The notes beneath the pieces were generated by a model. That model was not told the origin of the DNA. It did not search any database and saw only the letters and a list, made by a program, of their open reading frames with translations. Of a stretch of 5,935 nucleotides of DNA, positions 1 to 5,933 are shown piece after piece. A program made the translations under genes and the position numbers. Position 1 is the stretch's first letter, and each line of letters begins with the position of its first letter. Source of the DNA: Tissierellia bacterium (lineage in GTDB: Bacteria; Bacillota_A; Clostridia; Tissierellales; Peptoniphilaceae); assembly GCA_012513395.1 (NCBI GenBank), contig JAAZCH010000204.1, forward strand, positions 1 through 5,935. The letters run 5' to 3'.

Positions 1-588
1 GTGAGTAAGTGCGTCCATTCCTGTATTTGCAATTAGTGATTTTGGCATTGATGCTACTATTGCTGGATCTAGTATTGCAACGTCTGGAGTGATCTCAAAG
101 TCAGCCAGTGGATATTTAATTCCTTTTGCGTAGTCTGTGATAACTGAAAAAGCTGTTACTTCTGTTGCAGTACCACTTGTAGAAGAAATAGCTGCAAATT
201 TAGCTTTTGTTCTAAGTTTTGGGAAGTTAAATGGAATGCATAAATCTTCAAATGTAACATCTGGATATTCATAAAATGCCCACATTGCCTTTGCTGCGTC
301 AATTGGAGATCCTCCACCCATGGAAACAATCCAATCAGGTTGGAATTCTCTCATTTTTTCTGCGCCCTTCATTACAGTTTCAACTGATGGGTCAGATTCT
401 ACACCTTCAAATAACTCTACTTCCATTCCAGCTTCTTTTAGATATTCTACTGCCTTATCTAAAAATCCGCCTCTTTTCATAGAGCCTCCACCAACTACAA
501 TTATCGCTCTTTTTCCTTCTAATCCTTTAAGAGCTTCTAAAGCTCCTTCTCCGTAATACATGTCTCTTGGCAAAGTAAAACGATTCAT
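1..588 (-). CDS. Iron-containing alcohol dehydrogenase, N-terminal half (partial at window edge)
   Basis: The first 196 residues of a group III (iron-dependent) NAD(P)-linked alcohol dehydrogenase are present; the family usually has about 380-390 residues, so roughly half lies beyond position 1. Family members interconvert aldehydes or ketones with alcohols in the cytoplasm, typically reoxidising NAD(P)H during fermentation. The N-terminal half is a Rossmann-like dinucleotide domain. It shows the glycine-rich GGGSPIDAAK at residues 91-100 and the conserved SSTSGTATEVT at 135-145. The last residues reach the metal site: Asp192 and His196 (DALTH) match the first two of the four expected iron ligands. 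The text resembles the C-terminal dehydrogenase domain of AdhE and butanol-dehydrogenase-like enzymes (KYPLAD, MPKSL). The ATG at 586-588 is preceded by a strong SD at 595-602. It is separated from the sugar operon by a terminator, so it is probably a distinct unit. The family is certain; the substrate cannot be told. Confidence 0.93.
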   Translation of the reverse strand, partial: MNRFTLPRDMYYGEGALEALKGLEGKRAIIVVGGGSMKRGGFLDKAVEYLKEAGMEVELFEGVESDPSVETVMKGAEKMREFQPDWIVSMGGGSPIDAAKAMWAFYEYPDVTFEDLCIPFNFPKLRTKAKFAAISSTSGTATEVTAFSVITDYAKGIKYPLADFEITPDVAILDPAIVASMPKSLIANTGMDALTH

Positions 589-594
589 CTAATA

Positions 595-602
595 TCTCCT
601 CC
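595..602 (-). promoter_or_regulatory. Ribosome binding site of the alcohol dehydrogenase
   Basis: On the minus strand this reads GGAGGAGA, six bases before the ATG at 586-588. It is a near-consensus Shine-Dalgarno sequence and fixes the start codon of the partial dehydrogenase gene. Confidence 0.8.
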
Positions 603-613
603 ATTTGTTTAAT

Positions 614-627
614 TGATATTTTTATCA
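614..627. repeat. Perfect 5-bp inverted repeat TGATA-N4-TATCA in the dehydrogenase leader
   Basis: The sequence TGATA TTTT TATCA is a perfect inverted repeat with a 4-bp AT spacer. It lies just downstream of the predicted -10 element (636-641) and upstream of the SD, roughly at the expected transcription start, where a repressor would block initiation. Iron-dependent alcohol dehydrogenases in Firmicutes are often controlled by the NADH-sensing repressor Rex. The half-sites here (TTGATA/TATCAC) do not match the known Rex consensus TTGTTAA-N4-TTAACAA well. It may be an operator for another factor or a chance AT-rich repeat. Confidence 0.3.
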
Positions 628-635
628 CTATCTAT

Positions 636-670
636 ATAATAAACCATAACCATTCTTTTTGCAATGTCAA
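636..670 (-). promoter_or_regulatory. Candidate sigma-70-type promoter for the alcohol dehydrogenase
   Basis: On the minus strand, TTGCAA (659-664) is followed after 17 bases by TATTAT (636-641), giving a plausible -35/-10 pair. Transcription would start near 629, leaving a leader of about 40 bases before the ATG at 588. A second overlapping option is a perfect TTGACA -35 (665-670) with a poorer -10, TATGGT, 16 bases on. The region is very AT-rich, so chance matches are likely. A promoter is nonetheless expected here because the gene follows a terminator. Confidence 0.45.
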
Positions 671-728
671 ATAATAAACGAATGAAATTTTACAAAATTT
701 TTACTAAATTTTTTAATTTTATTGACAT

Positions 729-777
729 AAAAAAACCTCTTGATAAGTTAAAACATAACTCAACAAAAAGGTTTTTT
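729..777 (-). terminator. Rho-independent terminator of the sugar operon
   Basis: On the minus strand the 5' arm (777 to 756) pairs with the 3' arm (750 to 730) around a 5-base loop at 751-755. The outer nine base pairs (730-738 with 769-777) are perfect. The rest of the stem holds with one bulged base, one mismatch and two G-U wobbles that exist only in the minus-strand RNA, which favours this orientation. The 3' arm ends GG followed by seven U. It sits about 65 bases after the phosphatase stop codon, closing the operon. The symmetric A and T tracts mean it could also stop plus-strand transcripts. Confidence 0.82.
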
Positions 778-841
778 AAAGACTCCATAGAATAATTAAA
801 ATAAATCTATCAGCACATCTTTTAAAAGCAATGAATATAAA

Positions 842-1471
842 CTATTGATCTTCTATATATCTTAATAAATCTCTTGGATCCTCCAACTTTATTGTAGCAT
901 CTACATCAGGATTAACTGCACCCCATAACCCTAATACAAAGGGTATATTTGCATTCTTTGCAAAATCCGAATCATGAATACTATCACCTACGTAAATTAT
1001 TTTTTCTATATCCTCTCCTGTTTTACTTATATATAAATCTAGAGAGTCTCTATGTGGCTTGGGGTTATCAATATCACTAACTGTTACAATTTCTTCAAAG
1101 TAATGTGATAAATTAAAGCGCTTAATGTCCTTTAAAGCTCCTGCACTTTCTCTGGATGTAATTACACCTAATTTATAACCTCTTGCCTTTAATTCTTTTA
1201 GTGTTTCTTCAATTCCTTCAAAAAGCAAAGCATCTTCTCTTATCTTATCCATCTCTACAGTCCAATCCTCTTTCATTTTGTCTAAGTCATTATCTGAGAC
1301 TCCAAAGTATGATAAAACATCTCTCCCAGACATAGAATAAGCTATCTCATAGTCATCTGCACTTATTGGAGGATAATTATATTTTTCTATTGACTTATTT
1401 AAAGACTTCAAGTTAGCTTCTTTAGAGTTAACCATAGTTCCATCCATATCAAAAATAATGGTTCTAATCAA
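842..1471 (-). CDS. HAD-superfamily hydrolase, phosphoglycolate phosphatase/beta-phosphoglucomutase-like
   Basis: A cytoplasmic HAD-fold phosphatase of 209 residues, a normal length for the subfamily I group with a helical cap. All catalytic motifs are present. Motif I is DMDGT, with nucleophile Asp8 and acid/base Asp10. Motif II is Thr105 in VITSR, motif III is Lys138 in NPKPH, and motif IV is GDSIHDSDFA with Asp163 and Asp167 for magnesium. Residues about 15-85 form the cap that would select the substrate. It is the last gene of the operon, 39 bases after the ATPase, followed by the terminator. The start is a TTG at 1469-1471, chosen because a strong SD precedes it; the next in-frame ATG would delete Asp8. 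The context suggests it acts on a sugar phosphate made or handled by the operon, perhaps draining a toxic phosphorylated intermediate, but sequence alone cannot name the substrate. A phosphatase is more likely than a mutase. Confidence 0.9.
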   Translation of the reverse strand: MIRTIIFDMDGTMVNSKEANLKSLNKSIEKYNYPPISADDYEIAYSMSGRDVLSYFGVSDNDLDKMKEDWTVEMDKIREDALLFEGIEETLKELKARGYKLGVITSRESAGALKDIKRFNLSHYFEEIVTVSDIDNPKPHRDSLDLYISKTGEDIEKIIYVGDSIHDSDFAKNANIPFVLGLWGAVNPDVDATIKLEDPRDLLRYIEDQ

Positions 1472-1473
1472 AA

Positions 1474-1482
1474 CCTCACCTC
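1474..1482 (-). promoter_or_regulatory. Ribosome binding site that supports the TTG start of the HAD gene
   Basis: The minus strand reads GAGGTGAGG, closely complementary to the 3' end of 16S rRNA. Its GAGG core is seven bases before the TTG at 1469-1471. No ATG lies at a suitable distance in this frame, so the TTG is the initiation codon. Confidence 0.75.
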
Positions 1483-1495
1483 TAATATTTATTAG
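1482..1495. repeat. Small palindrome CTAATA-TT-TATTAG at the HAD ribosome binding site
   Basis: A perfect 6-bp inverted repeat with a 2-bp centre touches the edge of the HAD Shine-Dalgarno sequence, in the 39-bp gap between the ATPase and the phosphatase. The two-base loop and AT-only core make a stable RNA hairpin unlikely. It might be a protein site or chance. Confidence 0.3.
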
Positions 1496-1510
1496 TTGCC
1501 TAAATACATA

Positions 1511-2611
1511 TTAATCTAGGTAATTTAATGCAATTCCTGAATCTGCATCAAAAAAATGAAGATTTTCTCTCGAAAACTCAATTCCAACAATGTCTCCCTC
1601 TGTAACTTGTTCATTTCCTTTAGATCTTACAACAACTTTGTTATTTTCTAACAAACCGTAGACATATTTGTCCGATCCCAGCATTTCAACTAAAGTAACT
1701 TTTATATTAAGATCTCCCTCATTTTGAGGTTTCAATGTAATATCTTCGGATCGTATCCCTAAAATGATCTCATCATTATTATATTTTTTTAGATTTGTAA
1801 ACTCATTAATACTATATTCCCCAAAATGATTTCCATTATTTTCTAAAATAATTAAATCTCCATCTTTTTTTAAATTAGTTTTAAAAAAACTCATTTGAGG
1901 GCTCCCAATAAAACTAGCAACAAAAAGATTTTTGGGATTTCTGTAAATATTTTCAGGGGTATCCACTTGTTGGATAATACCATCCTTCATAACAACAATT
2001 CTGTCTCCCATTGTCATTGCTTCTGTTTGATCGTGAGTTACATAGATAATATTAGTTTTAAGTTCCTTGTGTAAGTTAATAATTTCAGCTCTTGTTTCCA
2101 CTCTTAATTTTGCATCTAAGTTAGAAAGTGGTTCATCCATTAAAAATACTTTTGCTTCTCTAACAATAGCTCTTCCTAATGCAACCCTTTGTCTTTGACC
2201 GCCTGATAATGTCCTAGGTTTCCTGTCCAGATAGTTTTCTAATCCCAGTATTGCAGCTGCTTTTTTTACTCTTTTATCTATTTCTTTTTTATTAATTTTT
2301 TTAAGTTTTAAAGCAAAAGCCATATTGTCATAAACTGACATATGTGGATATAATGCATAACTTTGGAATACCATGGCGATATCTCTATTTTTAGGCTCTA
2401 CATTATTCACTAAGACGTCATCTATATAAATCTCTCCTTCGGAAATATCTTCAAGTCCAGCTAACATTCTCAAACTTGTTGATTTCCCGCACCCAGAAGG
2501 TCCAACAAAAACTACAAATTCTTCGTCTTTTATGTCTAAGTTAAAATCCTTGACGGCTATCACATCTTCAGAATATTTTTTGTAGACATTTTTAAAAACT
2601 ACTCTTGCCAT
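1511..2611 (-). CDS. msmX: ABC transporter ATP-binding protein, MsmX/UgpC/MalK type (sugar importer ATPase)
   Basis: The 366-residue cytoplasmic ATPase that energises a carbohydrate importer; the length is typical of the MalK/MsmX family. Motifs in order are Walker A GPSGCGKST at 37-45, Q-loop Gln83 in MVFQSYALYPHM, signature LSGGQ at 135-139, Walker B VFLMDE at 155-160 with catalytic Glu160, D-loop SNLD at 163-166, and switch His193. Residues from about 235 to the end form the OB-fold (TOBE) regulatory domain that distinguishes this family. The ATG at 2609-2611 has a good SD (AAAGGAG, 2618-2624). It lies 16 bases after the GntR gene and in the same operon as two permeases, so those are its likely partners. 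In B. subtilis MsmX serves several sugar importers, including the frl system, and this copy may likewise be shared. Family assignment is very sure; the exact orthology is inferred. Confidence 0.93.
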   Translation of the reverse strand: MARVVFKNVYKKYSEDVIAVKDFNLDIKDEEFVVFVGPSGCGKSTSLRMLAGLEDISEGEIYIDDVLVNNVEPKNRDIAMVFQSYALYPHMSVYDNMAFALKLKKINKKEIDKRVKKAAAILGLENYLDRKPRTLSGGQRQRVALGRAIVREAKVFLMDEPLSNLDAKLRVETRAEIINLHKELKTNIIYVTHDQTEAMTMGDRIVVMKDGIIQQVDTPENIYRNPKNLFVASFIGSPQMSFFKTNLKKDGDLIILENNGNHFGEYSINEFTNLKKYNNDEIILGIRSEDITLKPQNEGDLNIKVTLVEMLGSDKYVYGLLENNKVVVRSKGNEQVTEGDIVGIEFSRENLHFFDADSGIALNYLD

Positions 2612-2627
2612 AGTTTTCTCCTTTCAT

Positions 2628-3341
2628 TCATTCGTTAAATTGTAAAGAATTTAGCTCAAAAGTAACTTCTTTAGCTATTAAATAATGAGTAGAGTAGTGT
2701 ATTACTCTCTTTTTCTCATCATAAATTTTCTTTTTTACAAAAATTAATGGTTCAGAAGGTAAAATTTTCAATTCAATATTTACTTGAGGGTCATGTATCA
2801 CAGATATTAATTTTGAGTAGTGATCAAACTTAATATTATATTCTTCTTTAATTAATTGAAATGTAGATATATTTGCTGTAATCTTATCATAAATGTCTTT
2901 ATAAATTGACATAGGAAAATAAGATATATCTTTAAATCTAGGTTTATTTTTTTCATCTTGAAGAATTCTTTCAAGCCTTAGATATTCATCCTCGAAATCC
3001 GATTCGAAAACTTCATCCAGTTCTTTATCTTTAATAATAGTTTTAGATATAATAGATCTTTTGAAATGAACTTTTTCTCTAGTCTCCAATTCACTAAATC
3101 CTCTTAAATTTAACATCCGAAGGTTTAGATTTTCTTCATTTCTAACAAATGTGCCCTGACCATGTCTTATTTGCAGAATTCCATCTGACTCTAACTCTTT
3201 TAAGGCCCTTCTTACTGTAATTCTGCTGACATTATATCTTTTTGCAAGTTCCATTTCAGAAGGGATTTGATCCCCTTTTCTGTATTCACCACTGGAAATT
3301 TTACTTCCGATTCTATTTTTTACTTCTTCATATAAATACAT
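2628..3341 (-). CDS. frlR: GntR-family (HutC/FrlR-type) transcriptional regulator with UTRA domain
   Basis: A 237-residue DNA-binding regulator. The N-terminal winged helix-turn-helix (about 1-70) carries the classic GntR pattern: IPSEMELAKRYNVSRITVRR at 26-45, then a wing ending GQGTFV at 61-66. Residues about 90-231 match the UTRA ligand-binding fold, which in this subfamily typically binds a phosphorylated sugar or related metabolite and releases DNA. The ATG at 3339-3341 follows an AAGGAAG SD (3352-3358) that overlaps the stop codon of the kinase gene, suggesting coupled translation. Its place between kinase and ATPase matches frlR (yurK) in B. subtilis, where FrlR represses the fructosamine genes. 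It is therefore probably a local repressor that also controls its own synthesis. Its operator is presumably outside the window, upstream of the operon. The family is certain; the frlR name rests on context. Confidence 0.88.
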   Translation of the reverse strand: MYLYEEVKNRIGSKISSGEYRKGDQIPSEMELAKRYNVSRITVRRALKELESDGILQIRHGQGTFVRNEENLNLRMLNLRGFSELETREKVHFKRSIISKTIIKDKELDEVFESDFEDEYLRLERILQDEKNKPRFKDISYFPMSIYKDIYDKITANISTFQLIKEEYNIKFDHYSKLISVIHDPQVNIELKILPSEPLIFVKKKIYDEKKRVIHYSTHYLIAKEVTFELNSLQFNE

Positions 3342-3351
3342 TCATCTAAAT

Positions 3352-3358
3352 CTTCCTT
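3352..3358 (-). promoter_or_regulatory. Ribosome binding site of the GntR gene overlapping the kinase stop codon
   Basis: The minus strand reads AAGGAAG and shares its first two bases with the TAA stop of the kinase at 3357-3359. It lies ten bases before the GntR ATG. The arrangement suggests that ribosomes finishing the kinase help start the regulator. Confidence 0.55.
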
Positions 3359-4187
3359 AAATATTTTGTTCTGTTAACTTTTTAGGGTGCCCGAAACCTC
3401 CGCTAATTCTACATACTTTTGCAGCAACTTCTGCAGCAAAATTTATAGCAATTTGAACATTTTTCGTCTCTGTGTATTTGTATAAAAATCCAGCAATAAA
3501 ACCATCTCCGGCTCCCATCGTATCTACTATTTCAGTTTCTACAATTCCAGTCTTATAAATTTTATTACCGTCACTACAAATCGCACCTTTAGAACCTAAA
3601 GTTATACAAACAATACTTGCACCACTTTCGTGTGCGATCTTAATTATCTCTTTATTTTGTTCATCTGTCAAATCAGAACCAGATAAAAAAACGTAATCTA
3701 CATACTTAGATAAACTTCTTATCTTATCAATGTTATGCTCATCTGAAAAGTCATATGATAATTTTGTACATTGACTGATTTTAGAGAGCAAATGATCTAT
3801 TGAAGAATAGCAAGAAGTGTGAACTAAGTCAAAACTCTTTAAGTACTCATACTCTTCTTTTAGCAAGTTAATTGAAGCCATTCTTTGAACAGTTCTGACT
3901 GGACTGCCTACGAAATAGCGTTCTCCATTTTCATCTATATTAACGGATGGATGCCCACTTCTTCCAATCATTTTCCTGCATTTATTTGTAATAACTCCTT
4001 CTTCATTTATACTTTTCTCAATGTGGCTTGCCATATCATCCGTACCGAAAACTCCAATATATTCTACAGTTTCCGCACCACATTTTTTGAGATTAACTGC
4101 AACATTTACTGCGTTTCCACCCGGGTAATAAACCCCCTCGTGTAAATAACAATCTGCGACATTATCTCCAATAGCTATAAAATTCAT
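3357..4187 (-). CDS. frlD: PfkB-family sugar kinase, fructoselysine/fructosamine 6-kinase-like
   Basis: A 276-residue cytoplasmic ribokinase-type (PfkB) kinase, close in length to FrlD of E. coli and B. subtilis. The N-terminus AIGDNVADCY at 5-14 followed by PGGNAVNVAV at 22-31 is the substrate-binding part and closely resembles FrlD rather than fructokinase or ribokinase. YDFSDEH in the middle and CITLGSKGA before the ATP site also fit FrlD. The C-terminal signature DTMGAGDG at 222-229 forms the anion hole, with Asp228 as catalytic base. FrlD phosphorylates imported fructoselysine or other Amadori products at C6. The product is then cleaved by a FrlB-type deglycase, not seen in this window. 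The gene starts one base after the preceding permease stop, with an AAAGGA SD at 4192-4197, and lies in an ABC transporter operon with a GntR regulator. The PfkB family is certain; FrlD-type specificity is likely, but another fructosamine or keto-sugar is possible. Confidence 0.87.
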   Translation of the reverse strand: MNFIAIGDNVADCYLHEGVYYPGGNAVNVAVNLKKCGAETVEYIGVFGTDDMASHIEKSINEEGVITNKCRKMIGRSGHPSVNIDENGERYFVGSPVRTVQRMASINLLKEEYEYLKSFDLVHTSCYSSIDHLLSKISQCTKLSYDFSDEHNIDKIRSLSKYVDYVFLSGSDLTDEQNKEIIKIAHESGASIVCITLGSKGAICSDGNKIYKTGIVETEIVDTMGAGDGFIAGFLYKYTETKNVQIAINFAAEVAAKVCRISGGFGHPKKLTEQNI

Positions 4188-4188
4188 A

Positions 4189-5034
4189 TTATCCTTTCAC
4201 CGATCCTTCTGATAATCCTCTTACTAATTGTTTTTGTAACGCTATTAGCATGATAATCATTGGAATAGTAGCTATTACCATTCCAGCTAATAATACACCC
4301 CAGTCAGTCTGAAGAGCATCTCTAAAATTCATTAAACCTGCTGGTATAGTTTTCAAATTAGTAGAGTCAATAAATATTATTGCGAATAAAAATTCATTCC
4401 AAGCATAGTATGCTGTTAAAACAACTATTGTAGAAATAATTGGCTTTGACATGGGAAGAAAAATTCTTGAATAAATTCCAAAATCTCCACATCCATCTAA
4501 TCTGGCTGATTCTTCAATTTCTTTAGGAATTCCCAAAAAATATGAACGAATAAGCAAAATAGAAAGCGGTAATCTGAAGGTAGTGTAAATTAATACCAAA
4601 GAAAATCGAGTGTTATGTAATGATAATCCTCTCAATAATCGGTATAAAGGTATCAAACACACCTGTGGATTTACCATCATGCCTAGCATAACTAAAACTA
4701 GCATTATATCTACAGCCCTAGTTTTATATCTAGATAATCCATAAGCTGCTAATGAACCAATAATGACTACTAAAATAATTGTAGATCCTGTAACAATCAT
4801 AGAGTTTATAAAATAGTTTGAAATACCTTTACTCCACGCAGTAGCATAGTTCACAACAAGCCATTCAGACGGAAGACCCCAGACATCGCCATAAATTTCA
4901 CTATAACTTTTCATTGAAGATATTACCATCCAAATTAAAGGATAGACAATAATTACTACATAAAGTATTAAAAACAATAATATGAGGTAATGACTAGACT
5001 TCCAGTGATTTTTTTGTTTTATTCTAGCTTTCAT
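4189..5034 (-). CDS. frlM: ABC sugar transporter permease, MalG/FrlM type
   Basis: A 281-residue inner-membrane subunit of a CUT1-type carbohydrate importer. Hydrophobic segments near residues 16-38, 74-100, 108-130, 142-165, 198-222 and 245-266 give the usual six helices. The cytoplasmic EAA loop, which docks onto the ATPase, is at about 172-195 and begins EIEESARLDGCG. The short basic N-terminus and the C-terminal end in ..VRGLSEGSVKG are typical of MalG-like subunits. The ATG at 5032-5034 overlaps the stop codon of the upstream permease by one base (TAATG), with GAGG at 5039-5042 as its SD, so the two permeases are translationally coupled and should be made in equal amounts. It would pair with that permease and the MsmX-type ATPase. 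The frlM name follows from its position next to the FrlD-like kinase; the transported sugar is inferred, not read from the permease. Confidence 0.88.
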   Translation of the reverse strand: MKARIKQKNHWKSSHYLILLFLILYVVIIVYPLIWMVISSMKSYSEIYGDVWGLPSEWLVVNYATAWSKGISNYFINSMIVTGSTIILVVIIGSLAAYGLSRYKTRAVDIMLVLVMLGMMVNPQVCLIPLYRLLRGLSLHNTRFSLVLIYTTFRLPLSILLIRSYFLGIPKEIEESARLDGCGDFGIYSRIFLPMSKPIISTIVVLTAYYAWNEFLFAIIFIDSTNLKTIPAGLMNFRDALQTDWGVLLAGMVIATIPMIIMLIALQKQLVRGLSEGSVKG

Positions 5035-5921
5035 TAATCCTCATCTCCAGTCTTAAATGCAAATTGCTGAATTACAGCTAAGATAGCAGTTATTATAAAT
5101 ATAACTAGCGCTAAAGTAGAAGCATATCCCATTCTATCTTTTAAAAATCCCATTTGATACATATGAATTGACATAGTAATCGAACTTGTACCCGGTCCTC
5201 CACCGCTTGTTAAAATGTAAGGTTCGTTAAATACTAACATAGATCCTGTTATTGTAATCAGAGTTGTAACAAATAGTGTTTCTCTAACTTGTGGGATTGT
5301 GACATAGAAGAATTGTTGAATTTTAGAAGCACCATCTAGTTCAGCAGCTTCATATAACTCTCCAGGTATTTTTTGGATAGCAACAATAAATAGCATCATT
5401 ATATATCCTATACTTTGCCATTGACTTACAGCAATAACTGCATATATTGCTGTTTTACTATTACCTAACCATGGTTTTGCTAAATTTCCTAAACCTATAT
5501 TTTTTAATAAACTGTTAAGCAAACCTATTTGTGGATGATATACAAAGCTAAATAGCAATGCAATAACTGTTATAGAAATTACTACTGGCATAAAATATAT
5601 TATCCTAAATGCTGGAGCAAATTTTCTAAAAACCTTTTGCTCAAGTATAGCAGCTAATGTCATTCCCCCAAAAACTTGAAAGATAACAGAAATAACCGCA
5701 TATCTGAAGTTGTTTTTTAATGCTGTAGCTACAACTTTATCTTTGAGTAGTTCTTTAAAATTTGCACTTCCAACAAAGGTTTTCGTAGGAGAAAATGCAG
5801 AAAATTCATACACACTATTTATAAAATTTTGAACCAATGGATAAAAAATAAAAACAGTTAACATTATTAATGCAGGAAGGACGAAAAGTATAGGAATTAA
5901 TTTCTTTTTTGTTTTATTCAT
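5034..5921 (-). CDS. frlN: ABC sugar transporter permease, MalF/UgpA/FrlN type
   Basis: A 295-residue inner-membrane subunit, partner of the following MalG-type permease. Hydrophobic segments lie near residues 9-31, 71-95, 105-127, 157-180, 214-232 and 266-286. The EAA loop at about 188-210 reads ELYEAAELDGASK and ends in TIP, the coupling helix that contacts the ATPase. After it comes FNEPYILTSGGGPG at 231-244, a hallmark of MalF/UgpA-like CUT1 permeases. The protein has no large extra periplasmic domain, which fits the short UgpA/FrlN form rather than E. coli MalF. The ATG at 5919-5921 is preceded by AAAGGTG at 5927-5933, so the whole gene is inside the window. It is the first gene visible in the operon; a lipid-anchored substrate-binding protein is expected just beyond 5935. 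The frlN symbol is by synteny. Confidence 0.88.
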   Translation of the reverse strand: MNKTKKKLIPILFVLPALIMLTVFIFYPLVQNFINSVYEFSAFSPTKTFVGSANFKELLKDKVVATALKNNFRYAVISVIFQVFGGMTLAAILEQKVFRKFAPAFRIIYFMPVVISITVIALLFSFVYHPQIGLLNSLLKNIGLGNLAKPWLGNSKTAIYAVIAVSQWQSIGYIMMLFIVAIQKIPGELYEAAELDGASKIQQFFYVTIPQVRETLFVTTLITITGSMLVFNEPYILTSGGGPGTSSITMSIHMYQMGFLKDRMGYASTLALVIFIITAILAVIQQFAFKTGDED

Positions 5922-5926
5922 TTTTT

Positions 5927-5933
5927 CACCTTT
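5927..5933 (-). promoter_or_regulatory. Ribosome binding site of the first permease
   Basis: The minus strand reads AAAGGTG, five bases before the ATG at 5919-5921. A TGA triplet at 5933-5935 overlaps its first base and could be the stop codon of an upstream gene, but the frame cannot be judged because the window ends there. Confidence 0.6.

Noticed and set aside
276..556. Two overlapping plus-strand open frames (276-482 and 320-556)
   Set aside because: They lie antisense to the clear iron-dependent alcohol dehydrogenase coding sequence, have low-complexity protein text and no convincing ribosome binding site, so they are shadows.
613..628. Rex binding site upstream of the dehydrogenase
   Set aside because: The repeat TTGATA-N4-TATCAC lacks the TTGTTAA/TTAACAA half-sites, so I keep it only as an unassigned inverted repeat.
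780..841. Extra small gene or RNA between the HAD stop codon and the terminator
   Set aside because: The stretch is AT-rich with only a trivial CTTTTAAAAG palindrome, no ribosome binding site and no structured element; it is best read as the operon 3' untranslated end.
842..1471. Beta-phosphoglucomutase assignment for the HAD protein
   Set aside because: The HAD core motifs are general, and no maltose or trehalose phosphorylase is visible nearby to support a mutase role; a phosphatase call is safer.
3885..4145. Plus-strand open frame of 86 codons
   Set aside because: It is antisense to the PfkB kinase, whose motifs are intact, and its protein text resembles no family.
3357..4187. Fructokinase, ribokinase or 2-keto-3-deoxygluconate kinase for the PfkB protein
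   Set aside because: The N-terminal GDN..D pattern, the YDFSD segment and the frl-like gene order fit FrlD better, although specificity is not proven by sequence.
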